This document shows, piece by piece, positions 9,286 through 18,144 of a stretch of DNA of 64,000 nucleotides. Source of the stretch: Liberibacter brunswickensis. GTDB lineage: Bacteria > Pseudomonadota > Alphaproteobacteria > Rhizobiales > Rhizobiaceae. The stretch covers positions 1 to 64,000 of the forward strand of contig NZ_JAAEJX010000002.1 of NCBI RefSeq assembly GCF_036858155.1, written 5' to 3'. The notes below the pieces were generated by a model, which was not told where the DNA came from, searched no databases, and saw nothing but the letters and a program-made list of their open reading frames with translations. Made by a program: the position numbers and the translations under genes. Within the stretch, counting starts at the first letter, position 1. Each line of letters starts with the position of its first letter.

Positions 9286-9852
9286 CTAAGCCTTAATAAG
9301 TTTTAACGTTACTGCTGCTAAAGCAGACTTAATAATACTACCTAATATGAAAGGCACGGCACCTACAACTAAAGCATGCTTATAACCAACAAAAGTAGAA
9401 AGATATGCTACTCCGAACACAATAATAACAAAATTACCAATTAACATGCAAACGAAAGAAGTAAATAATCTTTTACTCCATCCAAGCTCTACTAACCATC
9501 CAACTAGCATAGCAGCAATTGGAAAAGAAACTAGATATCCTGAGGTTGAACCAATAAAGTAATAAAAACCGCTATTACCTAAAGCAAAGACAGGAAAACC
9601 TATAATACCTTCAATTAACCATGATATGATTGTTATTCCACCAAGTCTCCAGCCATAAATAGCCCCTATAAGAGTTACAGAGAATGTCTGCATAGTAACT
9701 GGCACAGGAATAATCGGTATGGCAACATAAGATGATAACGTCAAAAGAACATGAGCAAATATGATAGCTGTAATTTTATACGATATTAATTTGTTTTTAT
9801 TGTAAATTATATTGAAAACAGGATTAACTATATATTCAAGTAAATTATACAT
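9286..9852 (-). CDS. bioY: Biotin transporter BioY (ECF S-component)
   Basis: 188 residues, almost wholly hydrophobic, with about six membrane helices. It shows the BioY pattern G-A-I-Y-G-W-R-L-G, E-G-I-I-G-F-P-V-F and Y-L-V-S-F-P-I-A-A. BioY binds biotin in the inner membrane and imports it with the energising BioM/BioN pair, or alone at low rate. No bioM or bioN is nearby, so it either uses partners coded elsewhere or acts solo. GGAAGGA precedes the ATG. This suggests scavenging of host biotin. Confidence 0.93.
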   Translation of the reverse strand: MYNLLEYIVNPVFNIIYNKNKLISYKITAIIFAHVLLTLSSYVAIPIIPVPVTMQTFSVTLIGAIYGWRLGGITIISWLIEGIIGFPVFALGNSGFYYFIGSTSGYLVSFPIAAMLVGWLVELGWSKRLFTSFVCMLIGNFVIIVFGVAYLSTFVGYKHALVVGAVPFILGSIIKSALAAVTLKLIKA

Positions 9853-10435
9853 AAGATCCTTCCCATCTAACTTATATAAATTTCAAGATCAAAAAATAAT
9901 CTTCACAACACAATAAAAAAATCATTTTTACTATATATGCATAATTTTTATTTAATTTCAACATATGTTACTAATCTTAGAAACCCGTAACAATTATTGA
10001 ATGTGGTGAATTATATTTATTCCAGACAATAATAATTATGACTTGATAATGAAAATATTTATCTCAGAGATAATATCTCTTAGACTCATTTCCAATAGGA
10101 CCCCACAATAATCTTAATATAGAGGTATTTTATACTTTTCCAAGGGTCTAATCTTCAAAAAAAATAGTTCACATCATTGAATCAAAAGTCACTTTTATTG
10201 AGGATATAATTAATATTACACAATATATATCTAAGCTATTATTCAAAGACTACAAGGATAAATATTATGGATTAGTTGACATTTAAATTAATCTAAAAAG
10301 ATATAAATATAATAGCATATTGAAAATATATCATTTCAAAGCTTATATTTTTCAATATATCGTCAACCTAACTTGAATAACTTTTATTAATATCACTAGT
10401 AGTACTTGAAAAAACTAAATTATTATTAAAATAAG
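9853..10435. other. AT-rich intergenic region with an inverted repeat, no gene seen
   Basis: About 580 bp without an open frame of useful length. The only structure I see is an A/T-rich inverted repeat, left arm 10317-10330 and right arm 10344-10358 with one bulged base. It is nested in short outer arms GTTGAC (10275-10280) and GTCAAC (10362-10367). Confidence 0.45.
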
Positions 10436-10524
10436 TGGCGGAGAGAGGGGGATTCGAACCCCCGATACCATTAAGGTACTCCGCATTTCGAGTGCGGTAC
10501 ATTCAACCACTCTGCCATCTCTCC
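10436..10524 (-). tRNA. tRNA-Ser (CGA)
   Basis: Class II tRNA with long variable arm. Read on the minus strand, acceptor GGAGAGA pairs with TCTCTCC, the anticodon stem CCGCA/TGCGG encloses CTCGAAA (anticodon CGA), and the 3' CCA is encoded (10436-10438). Confidence 0.96.
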
Positions 10525-10768
10525 ATAATGTAACTATAAAATTACTATTAAGTACGCAAATACACCTTTAACATCATCCTTTTCTTGACATAGAACGCAG
10601 GTTTGATTAGCTAATATATTAGTATAAACTGGCAAATTATAAAAATAGAATGTCATGATTATTGCTTTACTTCAACGGATAATTTAGTCTTTTCTAGTAT
10701 TTGTTAACTATGATAATGCAATAATTGTTATATAATCAGTTTTATTTGCCTATGAAAGGAAATGCATT

Positions 10769-11095
10769 ATGTTAGCAGTTATAGAACATGGGGGAAAACA
10801 GAGTATTGTATCTTCTAATGAAACTATTACAGTAGAAAAAATTATCGCTAAAGACGGTGAACGTGTACGATTTGATAATGTTCTAGCAATTGGAGAGAAA
10901 GAAGACTTTTCGATGGGAACTACTCGCTTAGAAGGAGCTTACGTTGAAGCAGAGGTTATAAAACAATTTCGAACAAAGAAGGTAATTGTTTTCAAAAAAC
11001 GCCGTAGACAGAATTATAGAAGAACTCACGGTCATCGTCAGGAGATGACAGTCGTGAAAATTACTGGTATTTTTAATGGAAATACGCTATTTTAA
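10769..11095 (+). CDS. rplU: 50S ribosomal protein L21
   Basis: 108 residues, full length for the family, opening M-L-A-V-I-E-H-G-G-K-Q and ending with the basic F-K-K-R-R-R-Q-N-Y-R-R-T-H-G-H-R segment that contacts 23S rRNA. GAAAGGAAA precedes the ATG. A TATAAT at 10731-10736 is a candidate -10 box for the rplU-rpmA unit, but I do not find a convincing -35. rpmA follows after 26 bp. Confidence 0.97.
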   Translation: MLAVIEHGGKQSIVSSNETITVEKIIAKDGERVRFDNVLAIGEKEDFSMGTTRLEGAYVEAEVIKQFRTKKVIVFKKRRRQNYRRTHGHRQEMTVVKITGIFNGNTLF

Positions 11096-11121
11096 AATAT
11101 TAAATTATATAGGGAAATGCA

Positions 11122-11391
11122 ATGGCACATAAAAAATCTGGTGGATCAACTCAAAATGGAAGAGATTCTGCAGGACGAAGGCTTGGGGTAAAAAAATTCG
11201 GTGGAGAATACGTAGTAGCGGGCAATATAATTGTACGTCAACGTGGAACACGTTATCACCCAGGAGCTAATGTAGGTATGGGGAAAGATCATACTATTTT
11301 TGCACTTGTTGATGGGAATGTGCAGTTTAAGACTATTGCAAAAGGAAGGCCGCGTGTATCTGTAATTAAGCAGATAGAAAATGTTAGATAA
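11122..11391 (+). CDS. rpmA: 50S ribosomal protein L27
   Basis: 89 residues. The N-terminus M-A-H-K-K-S-G-G-S-T-Q-N-G-R-D reaches the peptidyl-transferase centre in the ribosome and starts without the cleaved leader seen in Firmicutes. The conserved R-Q-R-G-T-R-Y-H-P-G follows. AGGGAAATG-type ribosome site upstream. Co-transcribed with rplU. Confidence 0.97.
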   Translation: MAHKKSGGSTQNGRDSAGRRLGVKKFGGEYVVAGNIIVRQRGTRYHPGANVGMGKDHTIFALVDGNVQFKTIAKGRPRVSVIKQIENVR

Positions 11392-11611
11392 TTTAAATTA
11401 TTTTTCTACTTTTACTTTAATGATTTTTTCCATAAACATTCTATATTACAAAAAGAAAAACCTTTTTGCTATTTTTTGAACTTGTTTTTTCAAGATGTTG
11501 ATTATCATCAACAAGAATGAAAGGTACCGTTTATATTAATATGAAAATATCTTTAAAAAAAAATATTTCTGAATTATTAAATAATATTTTTTTTAATTCT
11601 AGCGTAATTTA

Positions 11612-12619
11612 ATGAAATTTCTAGACGAAGCAAAAGTTTATATTAGATCTGGAGACGGAGGAGCTGGGGGCGTTTCTTTCCGTCGAGAAAAATTTATTGA
11701 GTTTGGCGGACCAGATGGTGGAAATGGTGGAAATGGTGGAAACGTTTGGATTAAAGCCGTTAATAATCTTAATACTTTAATAGATTTTCGCTATCAGCAA
11801 CATTTTAAAGCTAAAAATGGCGAAAAAGGAATGAAAAGAAACCGCAGTGGAGCAAAAGGATCCGATGTCGTTCTCGTCGTCCCTGTTGGAACACAGGTAT
11901 TTGAAGAAGATGGAGTGAGTATCATTTGTGATCTCAATCAAGAAGGACAAAGTATTCTAATAGCACCTGGTGGTAATGGAGGCTTCGGTAATCTTCATTT
12001 TAAATCTTCTACTAATCAAGCTCCTTATTATGCTAATCCTGGCATGCCTGGACATGAAAAGATTATTTGGCTTAAATTAAAGTTGATTGCTGATGTTGGT
12101 ATTATTGGCCTTCCTAATGCAGGAAAATCTACTTTTTTAGCTTCGGTAACAAGAGCAAAGCCTAAAATTGCTAATTATCCATTCACAACTCTATATCCTA
12201 ACTTGGGAATGGTAAAAGCAGGATACGATGAATTCATATTAGCTGATATTCCTGGTATTATTAAAAATGCCCATCAAGGCGCAGGAATTGGAGATAGATT
12301 TCTAAAACATACTGAACGTACTTATATTTTGTTACATATAATCTCTGTACTTGAAGATAATTTACAGGAAGCATATCAGTGTATCTCAGATGAATTATAC
12401 GCTTATAATAGCCAATTACATAACAAAATAGAAATAGTAGGTCTTTCTCAAATAGATACAGTAGATAGAGAAACTCTTGATAGGAAAAAGAATGAACTCG
12501 CTAATAAATGTGGGCAAGTACCATTTGAGTTTTCATCTGTTACAGGACATGGAATACAAGAAATATTAGAATTCCTATATGATAAAATTGTATCTATAAG
12601 GGGAGAAAATAAATTCTAA
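11612..12619 (+). CDS. obgE: GTPase ObgE/CgtA
   Basis: 335 residues. Residues 1-158 form the glycine-rich Obg fold (G-G-A-G-G-V-S-F-R-R-E-K; G-G-N-G-G-N-G-G-N). The G domain follows with P-loop G-L-P-N-A-G-K-S-T, switch II D-I-P-G and F-S-S-V-T-G as G5. It acts in 50S assembly and stress signalling. The upstream ribosome site is weak, and 220 AT-rich bases separate it from rpmA. In rhizobia proB-proA follow obgE; here nadD is next. Confidence 0.96.
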   Translation: MKFLDEAKVYIRSGDGGAGGVSFRREKFIEFGGPDGGNGGNGGNVWIKAVNNLNTLIDFRYQQHFKAKNGEKGMKRNRSGAKGSDVVLVVPVGTQVFEEDGVSIICDLNQEGQSILIAPGGNGGFGNLHFKSSTNQAPYYANPGMPGHEKIIWLKLKLIADVGIIGLPNAGKSTFLASVTRAKPKIANYPFTTLYPNLGMVKAGYDEFILADIPGIIKNAHQGAGIGDRFLKHTERTYILLHIISVLEDNLQEAYQCISDELYAYNSQLHNKIEIVGLSQIDTVDRETLDRKKNELANKCGQVPFEFSSVTGHGIQEILEFLYDKIVSIRGENKF

Positions 12620-12762
12620 AGAATAATTATCCTAACAACCGAAAACTTTACCAAAAAAAAAATTTAAATTGTATATTACTTACTTGTTTAAGAATAAGAA
12701 ATAATTTTTCTAATAAAAATATTTTTTATACTTGATAAACATGTAAAATTATAGTCAGAATA

Positions 12763-13401
12763 ATGCAACGATCTAAATCTTTACAAGAAATTATGAGAAT
12801 GCCAAAAGTAGAAAATGGCATGAAAATAGGTTTATTTGGTGGAAGTTTTAATCCTCCACACTATGGACATACAGAAATAGCTAATATCGCTATCAAAAAA
12901 CTCAATTTAGATCAATTATGGTGGATAATTAATCCATACAATCCTGTAAAAAGTTATAATTTATCTTTTTCTTTGGAAAAAAGAATTGGTTTGAGCAAGT
13001 CATTGATCAAAAATCCACGTATCCGTATTACTGCTTTTGAAAAACATTTCAATCAAAAAGAAACTTTTCATACAATACTTGAAGTTAAAAAACATAATAA
13101 ATCAGTTAATTTTGTATGGATTATGGGAGCAGATAATATAAAAAGCTTTCATCAATGGCATAATTGGAGAAAAATTGTTCTTACAGTACCTATAGCAATC
13201 ATTGATAGATTTGATGGAACATTCAACTATACATCATCACCAATGGCAAAAACCTTTGAACATGCTCGTATAGATGAAACACTAAGTCATCTCTTATGCA
13301 AAACAATTCCGCCTTCTTGGTTATTTATTCATAATAGACATCATATAATAAGCTCTACAGATATTAGAAGGCAAAAAATAAAAGAAAAACAATATTCGTA
13401 A
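12763..13401 (+). CDS. nadD: Nicotinate-nucleotide adenylyltransferase
   Basis: 212 residues. The nucleotidyltransferase signature G-L-F-G-G-S-F-N-P-P-H-Y-G-H gives the ATP-binding loop, and S-S-T-D-I-R near the end is the second family motif (I-S-S-T-x-I-R). It makes nicotinate adenine dinucleotide from NaMN and ATP in NAD synthesis. A later ATG at 12793 (M-R-M-P-K-V) also fits the usual alphaproteobacterial start; neither has a strong ribosome site. rsfS and rlmH, which usually follow nadD, are not seen. Confidence 0.93.
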   Translation: MQRSKSLQEIMRMPKVENGMKIGLFGGSFNPPHYGHTEIANIAIKKLNLDQLWWIINPYNPVKSYNLSFSLEKRIGLSKSLIKNPRIRITAFEKHFNQKETFHTILEVKKHNKSVNFVWIMGADNIKSFHQWHNWRKIVLTVPIAIIDRFDGTFNYTSSPMAKTFEHARIDETLSHLLCKTIPPSWLFIHNRHHIISSTDIRRQKIKEKQYS

Positions 13402-13560
13402 TACTAATTTATAAATACTAAAATTATTTATTTTCCAGAAAAAGATAGATAAATTAATTTCTAAAAAGGCATTTAAACATAGCAGAGAAATCATATCAAA
13501 AACATACTGTATGATAGTAGAAAAATTCTATTAAATTACAAAAAATAAAAATCAAAAAAA

Positions 13561-13637
13561 TGGCGCACCCGAAGAGATTCGAACTCCTGACCCCCAGATT
13601 CGTAGTCTGGTACTCTATCCAGCTGAGCTACGGGCGC
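13561..13637 (-). tRNA. tRNA-Arg (ACG)
   Basis: Minus-strand cloverleaf. Acceptor GCGCCCG pairs with CGGGTGC apart from one G-T pair, anticodon stem CCAGA/TCTGG holds loop CTACGAA with anticodon ACG (A34 would be edited to inosine by TadA), and CCA is encoded at the 3' end. Confidence 0.96.
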
Positions 13638-13965
13638 TTATAAAATACACACATCTTTATTAAAGTAGTACGAACAATAATACAATAAGGGCATATCAAA
13701 AATAAAGAAATTTTTTAAAAAACATAATAATCTTCCATAAAATAAAAATATATATTCTATCAGAAAAACATTTAAAAATTTTCAATTATCCATATTTAAA
13801 AGATTAATCTATTAAAGTTGGATCATTTAATACTATAAACATAGGATAGATAAATTATACTCCTATATTACGGTAAAAAATAATAATTTCCAATTAAAGT
13901 TATCCATAATAAATATTAAAATAAATAAAAACGACAGCATATAAATTAAGGTATCAATGCCATAC
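13638..13965. other. AT-rich intergenic region, nothing recognised
   Basis: About 330 bp with stops in all frames between tRNA-Arg and the RcdA gene. No hairpin with a T-tract and no known RNA is visible. Confidence 0.5.
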
Positions 13966-14481
13966 TTAAAAATTTTCAAAACAAGCTTCTAATAATTTAA
14001 TTTGTGTTTGAACATGATTTGATCGATGAAAAGATGGATCATTTAGATCCGTATTATAAATTTCTTGATCCAATAAAACTATTCTCTTTTGAAGTTGTAA
14101 AGAGCGTTCTACAAGACTTCTAAAAAAACATGGAAGATCATTCCATTCGGAAGAAGTATAATCTAAATGAGAATAATCAAATTTAATTTTATTTTTCTCT
14201 GAAATGAACTGCTCGAAATTTATATCATTATCTTCCAAAGCACGCTGTAATAATAACCAAGAGACCATTTGCATTAAACGCGTTGTTAAAAGGACTGATT
14301 CGGAAGTATATAAATTTAAAACCATAGGAGGTAACGACTTTGACGATAATTTTCCTTCTTGATCAAAATAAGAAGAAGTCTCTTCTATAAGATTAATACA
14401 TTCTTTGTAAAGAACTTTTAATCGAATAGACGAAACAGTTCTATTCATAAAACTAATTGAACCCGAAATGCGATTAGACAT
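13966..14481 (-). CDS. rcdA: RcdA-like cell-cycle regulator (DUF1465)
   Basis: 171 residues, all-helical. The core L-Y-K-E-C-I-N-L-I-E-E-T, L-Y-T-S-E-S-V-L-L-T-T-R-L-M-Q-M-V-S-W-L-L is the signature region of the alphaproteobacterial DUF1465 family. In Caulobacter RcdA is an adaptor in ClpXP proteolysis of the master regulator CtrA. AAGGA lies about 8 bases before the ATG. It is transcribed on the same strand as the glycolytic genes upstream of it, about 170 bp from the aldolase. Function is by homology; CtrA and CpdR are outside this window. Confidence 0.82.
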   Translation of the reverse strand: MSNRISGSISFMNRTVSSIRLKVLYKECINLIEETSSYFDQEGKLSSKSLPPMVLNLYTSESVLLTTRLMQMVSWLLLQRALEDNDINFEQFISEKNKIKFDYSHLDYTSSEWNDLPCFFRSLVERSLQLQKRIVLLDQEIYNTDLNDPSFHRSNHVQTQIKLLEACFENF

Positions 14482-14651
14482 AGATTAATCCTTATCTAAA
14501 ATTTCCTAAATCCGCCAATGCTAAAATAAAGTAAATATTACCAACCCTTTATAATAAAAATTGTAATAGACGAAACCGATCAAAAGGATCGTTATGCAAT
14601 ACAAAACCACTTTCTATGATTTTAAAATAGCTTTTTATTATTTTTCCAAAA

Positions 14652-15671
14652 TTATTTACAATTATTATTTTCTAGATATTTTTGCCAACACCCTTTTGTT
14701 GCCAAACTATTCATGCGAGCTCGATGAGATAAAATACTTTGAGCAATAACTACATTTTCTTTTTTCCCGTTCCATGTACGTAGTGCAGATTCCTGTAAAG
14801 CACGACCATAGGAAAAACTTAATTTCCAAGGATGATTACCGATAGCATTCATCGCCGATAAACGCGCGGTAGCATCTTGTTCAGATTGTCCCCCAGAAAG
14901 GAATGCTATACCTTGAACAGCACATGGAACTACACGTTTAAATATTCGTATGTTGTTAGTTGCAATCTCTTCATCTGATACTTGAATAGCATCTTTCCCC
15001 GGAAGGATCATATTAGACTTTAATAATAAACCTTCAAAACAAACTCTCATGGTATATAATTCATTAAATAATGTACGTAGTACAAATTCTGTAACTTCAG
15101 CACAACGTTCCATTGTATGATCTCCGTCCATAAGAACTTCAGGCTCAACTATAGGAACAATTCCAAAACTCTGACAAAGAGCGGCATAACGAGCTAGTAT
15201 GTGCATATTAGCTTTAACGACAGCTATACTTGGTAATACATCGGAAATAGACAGAACAACTCGCCATTTAGCAACACGAGCTCCAGAATCTTTATATTTT
15301 TGTAATCTCACATCTAGATCATCTAAACCAATAGTAATATATTCTTTTGGATATAAAGGATAAGATTTTAATCCACGATCAACTTTAATACCGACTAATA
15401 CATCAGAAGAAGAAATAAGGTCTACAAATGATGTACCATCCTGAGCATGCTGATAAAGCGTTTCTTCATAAAGAAGAATACTAGAAATATACTGCATAGC
15501 ATCTTTTGCACGAAACAACATTTCTCGGTAATCACGCCTAGAATTTTCTGTAGACTCCAAATTGATTACATTAAAACGTTTTTGTATCGTAGCATTAGAC
15601 TCATCTGCAGCAAGGATACCTTTTCCCTCTTGAACTATCTTAGCAACATTACTTTCAAGATCTTCAACCAT
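14652..15671 (-). CDS. Class I fructose-bisphosphate aldolase
   Basis: 339 residues of the Schiff-base (eukaryote-like) aldolase type. It shows G-I-L-A-A-D-E-S-N-A-T near the N-terminus, the acid/base segment V-E-P-E-V-L-M-D-G, the Schiff-base lysine in E-G-L-L-L-K-S-N-M-I, and F-L-S-G-G-Q-S-E-Q-D-A-T. It interconverts fructose-1,6-bisphosphate with DHAP and glyceraldehyde-3-phosphate in the cytosol. It lies 105 bp downstream of pgk in the run tkt-gap-pgk-aldolase, all minus strand. GGAG and AGGA both precede the ATG. Confidence 0.95.
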   Translation of the reverse strand: MVEDLESNVAKIVQEGKGILAADESNATIQKRFNVINLESTENSRRDYREMLFRAKDAMQYISSILLYEETLYQHAQDGTSFVDLISSSDVLVGIKVDRGLKSYPLYPKEYITIGLDDLDVRLQKYKDSGARVAKWRVVLSISDVLPSIAVVKANMHILARYAALCQSFGIVPIVEPEVLMDGDHTMERCAEVTEFVLRTLFNELYTMRVCFEGLLLKSNMILPGKDAIQVSDEEIATNNIRIFKRVVPCAVQGIAFLSGGQSEQDATARLSAMNAIGNHPWKLSFSYGRALQESALRTWNGKKENVVIAQSILSHRARMNSLATKGCWQKYLENNNCK

Positions 15672-15776
15672 TTCCTATTATCTCCATAAAAATATTTTTC
15701 TGAAAAAGATTAATACGCTATATCCTAATTACAACTAAACTGATAATTAGTATTACCTAAATACAGAAAAATCATC

Positions 15777-16997
15777 TTACTTAATCGTTAATTTTCCCCT
15801 ATCACAAGAAAATACAGTAATCCCAGGTAATCCCTTCCCTTCTAACCATTCAAAAAATGCTCCTCCAGCCGTGGAAACATATGTCAAATCATCAGTAACT
15901 CCTGCATGAACAAGTGCAGCTATAGTATCTCCCCCTCCCGCAATAGAAACAATTCTTTTGTCTTTTGTTAGTTTAGATACGTGGAGAGCTATTTCAACCG
16001 TCGCAAAATCAAAAGGTTCTATTTCAAAAACACCAAGAGGACCATTCCATATCACAGTTCTAGCTTGTGTAATAACCTCTTTAATATATTCTACAGTCTT
16101 AAAACCAATATCTAATATCATAGAATCTAGCGGCACATATCCAGTAGAAACTAATTGTGTAGCAATCCCTTTTTTAATTTCTTTAGCAACAACAACATCT
16201 TGTGGCAAAATAATTTCACACCCAGATATCTTAGCTTCATGCATTATATTACGAACATCTTCAGAAAAATCACTTTGACATAAAGATTTCCCAACTCCCA
16301 TTCCTTCTGCTAGTAAAAAACTATTAGCCATACCTCCGCCAATCACCAATTTATTAACTTTTTTTACGAGATTGCTGAGCAAAGTGATCTTTGTTGAAAC
16401 TTTAGAACCCCCAATAATTGCAATCAAAGGCTTATTATGTGCGCTAAAACAATTTTCTAACATGCTAAGTTCTTTTTGCATGGCACGACCAATGTAAGCA
16501 GGCAATAAACGAGGAATACCTTCAATAGAAGCATGAGCCCTATGTGAAACAGAAAAAGCGTCATTTATATAAAAATCACCATTTTTTGACAACATATTGG
16601 CAAAACCAATATCATTTTTTTCCTCTTCTTGATAAAAACGAAGATTTTCTGCAAGTATAATACCTCCTTCTTGTAAAGAAGCTATCGATTTAGATAATGA
16701 TTCACCAATGCAATTATGAACAAAAAGTATTTTTTTTTTTAAGATCGATTCTGCAACAGGCATAAGTTGGACCAAAGAAAATTTTTTATCTGATTTATTG
16801 TGCGGACGTCCTAAATGAGAAAGAATAACAATCTTTGCTTTCTTTTCTACAAGCTCAAGAATTGTAGGAACCACACGTTCAATACGCGTAGTATCAGAAA
16901 TTTTCCCATCCGCAAACGGAACATTCCAATCAACACGCAACAAACAACGAAGCCCCCTTACATCATGAAGATCATCGATAGTTTTAAGGAGGCTCAT
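15777..16997 (-). CDS. pgk: Phosphoglycerate kinase
   Basis: 406 residues. N-domain signature L-R-V-D-W-N-V-P, then L-S-H-L-G-R-P, the hinge, and the nucleotide-binding C-domain with G-G-S-K-V-S-T-K and the G-G-G-D-T motif near the end. It transfers phosphate from 1,3-bisphosphoglycerate to ADP, one of the ATP-making glycolytic steps. GGGAAG precedes the ATG. It is the third gene of the tkt-gap-pgk-aldolase run. Confidence 0.97.
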   Translation of the reverse strand: MSLLKTIDDLHDVRGLRCLLRVDWNVPFADGKISDTTRIERVVPTILELVEKKAKIVILSHLGRPHNKSDKKFSLVQLMPVAESILKKKILFVHNCIGESLSKSIASLQEGGIILAENLRFYQEEEKNDIGFANMLSKNGDFYINDAFSVSHRAHASIEGIPRLLPAYIGRAMQKELSMLENCFSAHNKPLIAIIGGSKVSTKITLLSNLVKKVNKLVIGGGMANSFLLAEGMGVGKSLCQSDFSEDVRNIMHEAKISGCEIILPQDVVVAKEIKKGIATQLVSTGYVPLDSMILDIGFKTVEYIKEVITQARTVIWNGPLGVFEIEPFDFATVEIALHVSKLTKDKRIVSIAGGGDTIAALVHAGVTDDLTYVSTAGGAFFEWLEGKGLPGITVFSCDRGKLTIK

Positions 16998-17104
16998 ACT
17001 CTTCCCTTCAACTTAAAATCTGGTTAAATAATAATTCAAAAAAGTTCATCATATATTTTTTTTTAAAATTAGGTAAAAAAAACAACCTAACACAAGAAAA
17101 TATT

Positions 17105-18106
17105 CTATGAAAGATTAGCCATTGCTGATGACGTATCCAACATCCTATTGGAAAAACCCCATTCATTATCATACCAAGCCAAAACACGAATAAGATTATT
17201 AGACACAACCTTAGTCTGATCAGCAGCAAATATAGATGAATAAGTAGTATGATTAAAATCTACAGATACCAATGGAAGAGAAACATAGCCCAAAATATTT
17301 TTAAAATCTCCTTCAGAAAAAGATTTCATAGCTTCATTTATTTCAGCAATATTCACGTTACGACTTGTTACACATTTTAAATCAACCATTGATACATTAG
17401 GCGTCGGCACTCGAATGGATGAACCATCTAATTTGCCTTTAAGATTTGGCAAAACTAATTCTACAGCTTTAGCTGCGCCAGTTGATGTAGGTATCATTGA
17501 TATGGCTGCTGATCGTGAACGATAAAGATCACTATGTCCTGCATCTAGAACCTGTTGATCACCTGTATAGGAATGAACAGTCGTCATATAACCTTTTTCA
17601 ATTCCAAAAACTTTATCTAGAACATAGACTATTGGAACTAAACAATTAGTAGTACAAGAAGCGTTTGAAACAATAATATCTTCTTTATTCAATGATTGAT
17701 CATTTACACCATAAACGATAGTTTTTTCTACTCCCTTACATGGAGCAGATACTAAAACACGACTAGAACCATTAGATAAATGAAGAGAAGCTTTATCTTT
17801 TGTTACAAAAAGACCAGTACACTCCATCGCTACATCTACATCATTCCATGGGAGATCCTGTGGGTCACGTATGTTGGTTACTTTTATAGCTCCTAAACCA
17901 ACATCTATAGTATCACCTATAACCTTTACTTCTCCTGGAAATATTCCATGCACTGAATCATACTTCAACAAATGAGCTATTGTCTCTATAGGATTAAGGT
18001 CATTAATTGCTACAATTCTAATATCATCTCGTCTAGATTCAACTGCAGAACGAAGAATACATCTCCCGATACGGCCAAAACCATTTATAGCTATTTTATG
18101 AACCAT
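17105..18106 (-). CDS. gap: Glyceraldehyde-3-phosphate dehydrogenase
   Basis: 333 residues. The Rossmann start is I-N-G-F-G-R-I-G-R, the catalytic cysteine is in S-N-A-S-C-T-T-N-C, and W-Y-D-N-E-W-G-F-S-N-R ends the catalytic domain. It oxidises glyceraldehyde-3-phosphate with NAD and phosphate. GGAAGTAAATA precedes the ATG. It lies 38 bp after tkt, so the two are likely co-transcribed. Confidence 0.97.
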   Translation of the reverse strand: MVHKIAINGFGRIGRCILRSAVESRRDDIRIVAINDLNPIETIAHLLKYDSVHGIFPGEVKVIGDTIDVGLGAIKVTNIRDPQDLPWNDVDVAMECTGLFVTKDKASLHLSNGSSRVLVSAPCKGVEKTIVYGVNDQSLNKEDIIVSNASCTTNCLVPIVYVLDKVFGIEKGYMTTVHSYTGDQQVLDAGHSDLYRSRSAAISMIPTSTGAAKAVELVLPNLKGKLDGSSIRVPTPNVSMVDLKCVTSRNVNIAEINEAMKSFSEGDFKNILGYVSLPLVSVDFNHTTYSSIFAADQTKVVSNNLIRVLAWYDNEWGFSNRMLDTSSAMANLS

Positions 18107-18144
18107 TATTTACTTCCTCACACAATAAAAACATACAAAAAAAA

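Noticed and set aside
10436..10524. tRNA-Ser(CGA) as a second attachment site copy for the phage
   Set aside because: Its 3' end resembles that of tRNA-Ser(GCT) only as expected for two serine tRNAs; there is no partial duplicate beside it.
11690..11760. Short GGTGGAAAT-type tandem repeat
   Set aside because: It encodes the glycine-rich Obg fold of ObgE, where such repeats are normal.
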